41,057 bases of DNA from an uncultured Robinsoniella sp. (GTDB lineage: Bacteria > Bacillota > Clostridia > Lachnospirales > Lachnospiraceae): the NCBI GenBank assembly GCA_900539655.1, contig UQCR01000060.1:1-41057 (forward strand), in the 5' to 3' direction. Below are positions 15,782 to 23,357 of this stretch, in pieces. A model generated the notes under the pieces. The model did not search any database and had not been told where the DNA came from. It worked only from the letters and a program-made list of their open reading frames with translations. Within the stretch, counting starts at the first letter, position 1. The number at the start of each line of letters is the position of its first letter. The position numbers and the translations under genes are program-made.

Positions 15782-16489
15782 ATGTTTAATATACTTGTTT
15801 GCGATGATGATAAGGAGATCATGGATGCTGTTGAAATATATTTAAACCAGGAAGGATATGAAGTCTATAAAGCACTGGATGGGGAGTATGCCCTGCAGAC
15901 TTTAAAATTGGTTGAAATTCATCTGGTTATTGCAGATATAATGATGCCAAATCTGGATGGAATCACATTAACAAAAGAAATCAGAAAGACCAGCGGGGTA
16001 CCGATTATTATCCTGTCTGCAAAATCGGAAGATACGGATAAAATAATGGGGCTTAATAATGGGGCTGATGACTATCTGACTAAGCCGTTTAATCCATTAG
16101 AACTTGTGGCAAGGGTTAAGTCACAGCTCAGGCGGTACACGAAGCTGGGTAATTATGTAAAAGGGGATATTACGGTGATCTACAGGACGGGCGGCCTTGT
16201 GATAAACGATGAGGAAAAGGAAGTCACGGTAGATGGAGTCATTGTGAAGCTGACCCCCATAGAATATAATGTTCTGCTTCTGCTGGTGAAGAATAAAGGC
16301 AAGGTATTTTCCATAGACCAGATCTATGAACAGATCTGGAACGAGGCGGCGATTGGTGCCGATAATACGGTGGCAGTACATATCAGGCACATCAGAGAAA
16401 AGATTGAAATTAACCCGAAGAGCCCCCGGTATCTAAAAGTAGTTTGGGGGATTGGCTATAAAGTAGAGAGTATAGCAGATGATGAATAA
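15782..16489 (+). CDS. OmpR-family response regulator
   Basis: A 235-residue regulator with a receiver domain (1-118: acidic pocket DDD at 8-10, phospho-acceptor Asp52 in IADIMMPN, switch Lys in LTKPFNP) and a C-terminal winged helix (about 140-230, VWGIGYKVE being the typical wing end). Sequence texture resembles the VanR/PhoB-like regulators common in Clostridia. GGGAG lies 7 bases upstream of the ATG. It overlaps the downstream histidine kinase by 11 bases, so the two are co-translated. The target genes are not evident; no matching direct repeats were found near its own start. Confidence 0.93.
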   Translation: MFNILVCDDDKEIMDAVEIYLNQEGYEVYKALDGEYALQTLKLVEIHLVIADIMMPNLDGITLTKEIRKTSGVPIIILSAKSEDTDKIMGLNNGADDYLTKPFNPLELVARVKSQLRRYTKLGNYVKGDITVIYRTGGLVINDEEKEVTVDGVIVKLTPIEYNVLLLLVKNKGKVFSIDQIYEQIWNEAAIGADNTVAVHIRHIREKIEINPKSPRYLKVVWGIGYKVESIADDE

Positions 16490-18722
16490 CGAACAGGAAT
16501 TAAAATGTAAAGGGACGGAGTTTCGGGCTGCAAGAAAGATTATAACGATGACTGTGGAATATATGTCGCTGATTATTATCATCTGTTCTTTTATGATTAG
16601 TCTCAGCATGATGACTTCGTTAGAAGATTTTCAAAATGCATTTGGAAAGCCATATCCGGCTACAGCCAAATATGAGGCACAGGTAGAAGAAAAAATCGGA
16701 CAGCTGCATGAATTTCTGGAGGGCAGTAATAAATTTGAGACAGACGGATTCTATGATCCGGATAGAATTGTTGATATAGAAGATTACGCCCAGCATAAAA
16801 ATATCTCTGGTACAAGCAAAGGCGGTCTGACTTACCGGCTGCATGATCTGCTGCAATGGGCACAGCAGGGGCTTGAACTGAATATGGAAGAAGCATATTC
16901 CCCCATTGGCTATAAAGATATCGGTGAGTATGCAAGTAAGACAGGAAAAGACAGAGACAAGCTCTATCTCCAGCTGAAAATAGCTATAGCGGGGATCTGG
17001 GAAGATGTCTGGCATTATAATACTTTAAAAGTAGAATTTAATGGTAAAAATACCAATCTGAAATACATTGTTGAGGATAAAAATAATAAGAAGATCTGCG
17101 GGAACACCCAATTGTCGGAAGAGCAGATACTGAATCTGGGAACCTACGTAGTGTTGGATTATAAAAATCTGGAGTACGACGCCAATCTTAAATTCAAAAA
17201 AAATATATACAGTAATCTGGGCAGAGGAATCTCACCCAACTGTATTGACAGCCGTATCGTAATAGGTGTTGATACGTCATTTCCTGTTCAGGATGAATTT
17301 TATAATATGAAGGAACGATATGAGAACTGGATGCCATGGAGCCGGGCTGCTGCGGTTGTATGCGGTATTTTTATGTTCATCTGGCTTTCATCCATCGGAT
17401 ATTATACCTATATCTCGGGATACGATAAAGAGGAGTTCGGTATGATGAAAATAGACCGTTTTCCAATAGAGATGCTGACGCTTATAAGTGTTATGGTAAT
17501 AGTTTTTGGTGTACATCTGGCTCATTTGAGCTATCAGAACCTTGGGATTTTTCCTGGAATCGCAGGAGTATTATTTTCTCTTGCAGGCTTTGCAAATGGA
17601 ATGTTCGTGGTGTGGTATGGCAGTATGGTGCGCAGAGTAAAGGGAGGCGTGCTGCTGAAATACAGTTTTATCTGGAATATGTGGCAGGAGTTGTACCGGA
17701 TGATATATAAGCGGAAAGTGGCAGTAAGAATTCTAGTCTGGTATATCGCATGTTTGTCTGTGATTATGCTGGGGATTATATCCATAACCGTCCTGGGTGT
17801 ATGGGGGCTGCCTTTGACAATCATTGTGGCCTTGCTCATCGGACTAAATCTGGTGAAGATGACGGTACAGCAGGATGAAATCTCAACCGGGATGGAGTAC
17901 ATTTTAAAGGGAGATTTTGATTACAAAATAGATGCCTCTAAATTTTTGCCATCCAATAGAAGGCTGGCTGATTCCGTTAATAAAATGAGCAAGAGCCTGG
18001 AGTCTATTATAGAGGAAAACACAAAGAATGAAAGGCAAAAGACCGATTTAATAACAAATGTATCCCATGATATCAAAACCCCCCTGACATCGATTATCAA
18101 TTACGTCGATCTGCTAAAAAGACTGGATCTCTCAGACCAAAAAGCAAAGGACTATTTAGAAGTGCTGGATCAGAAGTCCCAAAGGCTGAAATACCTGACG
18201 GAAGATCTGCTGGAAGCATCCAGAATAAGTTCGGGAAACATTCTTTTAGAATATATAAACATTAATTTTAAAGAACTTATCCTGCAGACAGCAGGGGAAT
18301 TTTCCGACCAGTTTAAGGAAAGGGGGCTGGAACTGATCACAAGTGTTCCGGATCACCCCATTATCATTCGGGCAGATAATGCACGTATCTGGCGTGTCAT
18401 AGAAAACCTCTATAATAATATAGTAAAATATGCCATGCCCGGAACCCGGGTATATGCCGCAATTCGTACTGAAAATGGAAAGATGGTGTTTTCCATTAAA
18501 AATATATCCGAGTATTTGCTTAATATGGAGGCGGAAGAACTGACAGAGCGTTTTATACAGGGGGATAAATCCAGAAGTACGGAAGGCAGCGGACTGGGTT
18601 TATCAATTGCTCGGTCCCTGACGGAAATGCAGGGCGGTGAATTCCGCATCAGTGTAGATGGGGATCTGTTTAAAGCGGTCTTAATATTTCCGATTGCTGA
18701 ATCCGGGATAGACGGAAAATAA
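16479..18722 (+). CDS. multi-TM sensor histidine kinase
   Basis: A 747-residue kinase, partner of the OmpR-type regulator. One N-terminal span (about 29-47) is followed by a roughly 240-residue extracytoplasmic region (48-287), then about five more spans (288-308, 330-349, 357-380, 417-437, 440-460), a HAMP-like linker (461-510), the HisKA phospho-acceptor His530 in VSHDIKTPLTS, and a HATPase domain with the N-box in ENLYNNIVKYA and GSGLGLSIA near the end. The large sensory head and extra membrane bundle make it bigger than classic VanS-type kinases (about 380 residues). It starts inside the regulator gene with only a weak ribosome site. A repeat tract and a terminator follow the stop. Confidence 0.92.
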   Translation: MMNNEQELKCKGTEFRAARKIITMTVEYMSLIIIICSFMISLSMMTSLEDFQNAFGKPYPATAKYEAQVEEKIGQLHEFLEGSNKFETDGFYDPDRIVDIEDYAQHKNISGTSKGGLTYRLHDLLQWAQQGLELNMEEAYSPIGYKDIGEYASKTGKDRDKLYLQLKIAIAGIWEDVWHYNTLKVEFNGKNTNLKYIVEDKNNKKICGNTQLSEEQILNLGTYVVLDYKNLEYDANLKFKKNIYSNLGRGISPNCIDSRIVIGVDTSFPVQDEFYNMKERYENWMPWSRAAAVVCGIFMFIWLSSIGYYTYISGYDKEEFGMMKIDRFPIEMLTLISVMVIVFGVHLAHLSYQNLGIFPGIAGVLFSLAGFANGMFVVWYGSMVRRVKGGVLLKYSFIWNMWQELYRMIYKRKVAVRILVWYIACLSVIMLGIISITVLGVWGLPLTIIVALLIGLNLVKMTVQQDEISTGMEYILKGDFDYKIDASKFLPSNRRLADSVNKMSKSLESIIEENTKNERQKTDLITNVSHDIKTPLTSIINYVDLLKRLDLSDQKAKDYLEVLDQKSQRLKYLTEDLLEASRISSGNILLEYININFKELILQTAGEFSDQFKERGLELITSVPDHPIIIRADNARIWRVIENLYNNIVKYAMPGTRVYAAIRTENGKMVFSIKNISEYLLNMEAEELTERFIQGDKSRSTEGSGLGLSIARSLTEMQGGEFRISVDGDLFKAVLIFPIAESGIDGK

Positions 18723-18812
18723 ACAGCAGCCAGAATCAGCCAACAGCCAGAATCAGCCAGCCAGCAGCCGGAATCAACCAGACAGCAGCCAGACAGCAAT
18801 CAGACAGCAAAA
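18723..18812. repeat. short imperfect tandem repeats after the kinase gene
   Basis: Immediately after the kinase stop codon a 90-base tract repeats units such as CAGCCAGAATCAGCCA, CAGCCGGAATCAACCA, then CAGACAGCA variants. The CAGCCAG core equals the left arm of the adjacent terminator stem, suggesting slippage expansion of that arm. No plus-strand gene uses it. Confidence 0.65.
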
Positions 18813-18851
18813 AAACAGCCAGTCCGCATAAAAAACGGACTGGCTGTTTTA
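18811..18851. terminator. bidirectional terminator, kinase / DUF624 genes
   Basis: AAAACAGCCAGTCCG and CGGACTGGCTGTTTT form a 15-base stem around a short A-rich loop, with A and T runs on both sides. It ends the convergent kinase operon and DUF624 gene. Confidence 0.88.
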
Positions 18852-18865
18852 ATCATATAATTCAT

Positions 18866-19597
18866 CTATTCTGATTTTTCCTTGGAAGAACCAGTTGTAG
18901 GAGATAAGTTCTTAAAAGCTGAGGGTTCCATGATTTCCGGAATCTCGGTGGAAGAACTTTCCTCATTCTCTTCATCCGGGATATAATGGTCAAAAATCTT
19001 TGCAAAAAGATAGGAATTAATAAATGCTATTAATGCAAAGCCAATCAGGATCCATACGATCAAACCATAGGCAAACACAATTGGGATCATCAGAGTAGCT
19101 CCGGCAGGAACAATGGCAACAATCAAAATTAAAAATGTATATGGAAGATGTCGGATGGACATAAACAGCGAATTCTTGAAAGTATTTTTAATAGAATTCA
19201 CAAATTTGGATAAAATCGGGAATATGTAAGATAATACAAATGCATACACAACCGCAACAACCATAAGGCCATAACGCATAACAGTTGTCAGCGTTGATTT
19301 CATCTGTCCGGTAATTCTGAAATCCATCAGCAGGATAATGCCGGCTATCAGCATAATCATCCAGATAATGGTACTCTGCTTGAAGTTTTCCTTAAAAGAT
19401 TTGAAGAAACTTTTAATAATATAAGATTCCTCATTACGCGCCATCTTCAGTGTGACGTAATACATAGCTGTACAGGAAGCTCCGATGGTAACAACCGGAA
19501 TACAGCATATCAGAAATACAACGTTTAACATCATTAAGTCTGCTACCCTGGACATAAAAGTAAAGAACTTATTGTCCATACTAAAAAATCTACCCAT
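18866..19597 (-). CDS. DUF624 (YesL-like) membrane protein
   Basis: A 243-residue membrane protein with an N-terminal MGRFFSMDNKFF and about five to six spans (roughly 18-45, 73-95, 103-130, 145-170, 175-197), the pattern of the YesL/DUF624 family. Such genes often neighbour carbohydrate ABC transporters in Firmicutes, but none is in view here. The C-terminal 35 residues are hydrophilic and acidic (EENEESSS). The ATG at 19597 has GAGGT about 9 bases upstream; Met7 is an alternative. Function unknown. It converges on the kinase operon at a shared terminator. Confidence 0.8.
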   Translation of the reverse strand: MGRFFSMDNKFFTFMSRVADLMMLNVVFLICCIPVVTIGASCTAMYYVTLKMARNEESYIIKSFFKSFKENFKQSTIIWMIMLIAGIILLMDFRITGQMKSTLTTVMRYGLMVVAVVYAFVLSYIFPILSKFVNSIKNTFKNSLFMSIRHLPYTFLILIVAIVPAGATLMIPIVFAYGLIVWILIGFALIAFINSYLFAKIFDHYIPDEENEESSSTEIPEIMEPSAFKNLSPTTGSSKEKSE

Positions 19598-19721
19598 TCT
19601 ATAATACCTCTTTTAACGATTTATTTGTTTATAACAAATTATATAGGATTATAGGGAAAAATGCAAATAAATAAAGCATAAACTTAGAGAAAGCAGGCAG
19701 ATCTTAAAAATTTATTTCTCC

Positions 19722-19750
19722 TTGACTTTTCATTCCGTGATACATATAAT
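19722..19750 (+). promoter_or_regulatory. promoter of the ileS T-box transcript
   Basis: TTGACT (19722-19727), a 17-base spacer, and a perfect TATAAT (19745-19750), directly ahead of the T-box leader. Confidence 0.8.
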
Positions 19751-19756
19751 GAAAAT

Positions 19757-20063
19757 TAACGTAGCAGTTCAGCAGCTTTGCTCACTGACAAGTTACAAAT
19801 TAGCAATATATGGAAAAGACGATGACGAAGACAGTACATCTGTAATGCCGGAAAGTGTCCGGTACGAAATTTTCAGCGAGCCGGTGGTGATGGAAGACCG
19901 GTAAGAGTAGGACAGATAGAATATCACTTCAGAGTTTCAGGCTGAATAACAGTAGGTGCTGACGGTTTTCCACCGTTAACAGGAACGCGTATGTAAGTAT
20001 GTAGTAACAGGTGGTTAACGAAGTGTATAGCTCTCGTCCTTTTACAGGGATGGGAGCTTTTTT
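19757..20063 (+). ncRNA. T-box leader, isoleucine-specific
   Basis: Leader RNA that senses uncharged tRNA-Ile. Stem I contains the AGTA motif near 19833 and a specifier region GAATATCACTTC in which ATC (19923-19925) is the isoleucine codon. The antiterminator carries a variant T-box sequence, AACAGGTGGTTAAC (20006-20019), whose TGGT complements the ACCA end expected for tRNA-Ile with discriminator A. The terminator arms start at AGCTCTCGTCC (20029) and end at GGGATGGGAGC followed by seven T (to 20063). The downstream gene ileS confirms the assignment. A further spacer (20064-20211) with hairpin ACATAGC/GCTATGT (20092-20107) separates the leader from the start codon. Confidence 0.88.
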
Positions 20064-20211
20064 GCACATATATTCGCAGCAAATTCAGGTTACATAGCTC
20101 GCTATGTACCTTTCATTTGAAACGAATCTTTCACTAAGTGTTACGTATAGCTGTCCAGAAAGCAATTTTAAAACACGCTCTGGCGTATTAAATTTAAGGA
20201 GGAATATATTC

Positions 20212-23200
20212 ATGTACGACAAAGTTTCAACGAATCTTAATTTTGTTGACCGGGAGAAGAAGACAGAGAAGTTCTGGGAAGACAACCAAATTTTTGAAAA
20301 AAGTATTGATAACCGTGAGGGATGTGAGCCCTACACATTCTATGACGGACCGCCAACCGCAAACGGCAAGCCTCATATCGGCCATGTTTTAACCCGTGTA
20401 ATCAAAGATATGATTCCAAGATACCAGACGATGAAAGGGAAGATGGTTCCCCGTAAAGCCGGTTGGGATACCCATGGCCTGCCTGTTGAGCTGGAAGTGG
20501 AAAAAATGCTGGGTCTGGACGGAAAAGAACAGATCGAAGAATATGGTCTGGAACCATTTATCAAATACTGTAAAGACAGCGTCTGGAAATACAAGGGCAT
20601 GTGGGAAGACTTTTCCGCAACCGTTGGATTCTGGGCAGATATGGAACATCCCTATGTAACTTATGACAACAACTTTATTGAATCAGAATGGTGGGCATTA
20701 AAGCAGATCTGGGACAAAGAACTGTTATATAAAGGATACAAAATCGTACCTTACTGCCCAAGATGCGGAACCCCTCTGTCCAGCCATGAAGTTGCCCAGG
20801 GATATAAGGATGTAAAAGAACGTTCAGCTATTGCCAAATTTAAAGTAAAAGGCGAAGAAGCATATATTCTGGCATGGACAACTACTCCGTGGACCCTTCC
20901 ATCAAATGTGGCACTTTGTGTAAATCCAAAGGAGACTTATGTCAAAGTATCCATGAAAGAAGATGGAACGGTTTATTATCTGGCACAGGCACTTTGTGAT
21001 AAAGTACTGGGCGAAGACAACTACGAGGTACAGGAGACTTATGTAGGAACAGATCTGGAATATAAAGAATATGAGCCATTATTCCCATTTACCACACCGG
21101 CGAAAAAGGCTTACTTTGTAACCTGTGCTGACTATGTTACTTTAACAGATGGAACCGGAGTAGTTCATATCGCTCCTGCATTTGGTGAAGATGACTCGCA
21201 GGTAGGAAGAAGATATGATCTGCCATTCCTTCAACTGGTAGACAGCAAGGGTGAGATGACAGAAGAGACTCCATGGGCAGGCACGTTCTGCAAAAAGGCA
21301 GATCCCCTTGTATTGGAAGATTTAAAGTCCAGAGGCCTTTTATTCTCTGCACCGCAGTTTGAGCACAGCTATCCTCACTGCTGGAGATGTGACACCCCTC
21401 TGATCTATTATGCACGTGAATCCTGGTTCATCAAGATGACAGCTGTAAAAGAGGACCTGATCAGAAATAACAATACCATCAACTGGATACCGGAAAGTAT
21501 CGGAAAAGGACGTTTCGGAGACTGGCTGGAAAACGTACAGGACTGGGGAATCAGCCGTAACCGTTATTGGGGAACACCGCTGAATGTCTGGGAATGTGAA
21601 TGCGGACATATGCACTCTATCGGAAGCATTGCCGAATTAAAAGAAATGTCGGATAACTGTCCGGAGAATATCGAACTTCACCGCCCATTTATAGATGCAG
21701 TAACCATCAAATGTCCTCATTGTGGAAAAGAAATGCACCGTGTGCCTGAAGTAATTGACTGCTGGTTTGATTCCGGGGCAATGCCATTTGCACAGCACCA
21801 TTATCCTTTTGAAAACCAGGAATTATTCAAACAGCAATTCCCGGCAAACTTTATTTCAGAAGCAGTAGACCAGACCCGTGGATGGTTTTATTCCCTCCTG
21901 GCGATTTCCACACTGATCTTTAATGAGGCGCCGTATAAGAATGTAATTGTACTGGGACATGTTCAGGATGAGAACGGACAGAAGATGAGTAAGTCAAAAG
22001 GAAATGCAGTAGACCCCTTCGATGCTCTTTCCACATACGGAGCAGATGCGATCCGCTGGTATTTCTATGTGAACAGCGCTCCCTGGCTGCCAAACCGTTT
22101 CCATGGAAAAGCAGTAACGGAAGGACAGCGTAAATTTATGGGTACTCTTTGGAATACCTATGCATTTTTCGTCCTTTATGCAAATATAGATGAATTTGAC
22201 GCTACAAAATATAGTTTAGAATATGATAAGCTTCCGGTTATGGACAAATGGCTGTTGTCTAAAATGAATACTCTGGTTCAGACTGTAGATGAGAACCTTG
22301 GCAATTACAAAATCCCGGAATCAGCAAGAGCATTACAGGAATTTGTAGATGACATGAGTAACTGGTATGTCCGCAGAAGCCGTGAGCGTTTCTGGGCGAA
22401 GGGCATGGAGCAAGATAAAATCAATGCATATATGACATTGTACACGGCTCTTGTAAACGTATGCAAGGCTGCAGCACCTATGATTCCGTTTATGACAGAG
22501 GATATCTATCAGAATCTGGTATGCAATATTGACAAGACAGCACCCCAAAGTATCCATCTGTGCGACTTCCCGGCAGCAGATAAGGCACAGATCGACAAAG
22601 ATCTGGAAGCAAATATGGACGAAGTCCTGAAAATTGTTGTTATGGGACGCGCATGCAGAAATACAGCGAATATCAAGAACAGACAGCCAATTGGGAATAT
22701 GTTTGTAAAAGCTCCTTTTGAATTACCGGAGTTCTTTGTGGATATCATAAGAGAGGAATTAAATACCAAAAAAGTAACCTTCACAGATGATGTGAGAAAC
22801 TTTACTTCCTATAGCTTTAAGCCCCAGCTTAAGACGGTGGGACCAAAATATGGTAAACTTCTGGGAGGAATCCGCCAGGCACTTCCCCAGTTAGATGGAA
22901 ATGCTGCCATGGATGAATTGAACGGAAACGGTTCCATAAAGCTTGACATAAACGGAACAGAGGTTGTATTATTAGAGGAGGATCTGCTGATTGAGACAGC
23001 GCAGATGGAAGGATATGTGTCGGAACAGGATAACGAGATTACCGTTGTACTGGATACAAACCTCACACCGGAGCTGATAGAAGAAGGATTTGTCAGAGAA
23101 CTGATCAGTAAGGTACAGACCATGAGAAAAGAAGCGGGCTTTGAAGTGACAGACAGAGTCGTGGTTTATGCAAAAGACAATCAGAAGATTGAAAAAATAT

Positions 23201-23331
23201 TAGAAGAGCACAGAGAAGAGATTAAGTCAGAAGTTCTGGCTGATGATATTGTGACAGGCTCTGCAAACGGCTATGTAAAGGAATGGAACATCAACGGGGA
23301 GACAGTAACCATGGGCGTGGAGAAGGTGTAA
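20212..23331 (+). CDS. ileS: isoleucyl-tRNA synthetase
   Basis: A 1039-residue class I aminoacyl-tRNA synthetase that charges tRNA-Ile. HIGH is at 55-58 (GKPHIGH) and KMSKS at 591-595. The editing domain lies between them, with the family sequence AWTTTPWTLPSN. Cysteine pairs CPRC, CWRC, CEC and CPHC occur within the catalytic insert, as in the longer (eukaryote-like/ileS2-type) enzymes that many Clostridia carry and that can be less sensitive to mupirocin; that assignment is inferred from size and texture. The start is the ATG at 20212 with AAGGAGG 7 bases upstream; a longer upstream frame to 20104 has no ribosome site. Expression is under the T-box; glgP follows 26 bases after the stop. Confidence 0.96.
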   Translation: MYDKVSTNLNFVDREKKTEKFWEDNQIFEKSIDNREGCEPYTFYDGPPTANGKPHIGHVLTRVIKDMIPRYQTMKGKMVPRKAGWDTHGLPVELEVEKMLGLDGKEQIEEYGLEPFIKYCKDSVWKYKGMWEDFSATVGFWADMEHPYVTYDNNFIESEWWALKQIWDKELLYKGYKIVPYCPRCGTPLSSHEVAQGYKDVKERSAIAKFKVKGEEAYILAWTTTPWTLPSNVALCVNPKETYVKVSMKEDGTVYYLAQALCDKVLGEDNYEVQETYVGTDLEYKEYEPLFPFTTPAKKAYFVTCADYVTLTDGTGVVHIAPAFGEDDSQVGRRYDLPFLQLVDSKGEMTEETPWAGTFCKKADPLVLEDLKSRGLLFSAPQFEHSYPHCWRCDTPLIYYARESWFIKMTAVKEDLIRNNNTINWIPESIGKGRFGDWLENVQDWGISRNRYWGTPLNVWECECGHMHSIGSIAELKEMSDNCPENIELHRPFIDAVTIKCPHCGKEMHRVPEVIDCWFDSGAMPFAQHHYPFENQELFKQQFPANFISEAVDQTRGWFYSLLAISTLIFNEAPYKNVIVLGHVQDENGQKMSKSKGNAVDPFDALSTYGADAIRWYFYVNSAPWLPNRFHGKAVTEGQRKFMGTLWNTYAFFVLYANIDEFDATKYSLEYDKLPVMDKWLLSKMNTLVQTVDENLGNYKIPESARALQEFVDDMSNWYVRRSRERFWAKGMEQDKINAYMTLYTALVNVCKAAAPMIPFMTEDIYQNLVCNIDKTAPQSIHLCDFPAADKAQIDKDLEANMDEVLKIVVMGRACRNTANIKNRQPIGNMFVKAPFELPEFFVDIIREELNTKKVTFTDDVRNFTSYSFKPQLKTVGPKYGKLLGGIRQALPQLDGNAAMDELNGNGSIKLDINGTEVVLLEEDLLIETAQMEGYVSEQDNEITVVLDTNLTPELIEEGFVRELISKVQTMRKEAGFEVTDRVVVYAKDNQKIEKILEEHREEIKSEVLADDIVTGSANGYVKEWNINGETVTMGVEKV

Positions 23332-23357
23332 TATACCAGAAAACAGGAGGATGGTTC

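Noticed and set aside
18723..18812. CRISPR-like repeat array
   Set aside because: Units are short, imperfect and directly adjacent without unique spacers; no cas genes nearby.
19722..19904. 60-codon plus-strand ORF upstream of ileS
   Set aside because: It begins inside the promoter and lies on T-box stem I; the RNA structure explains the sequence.
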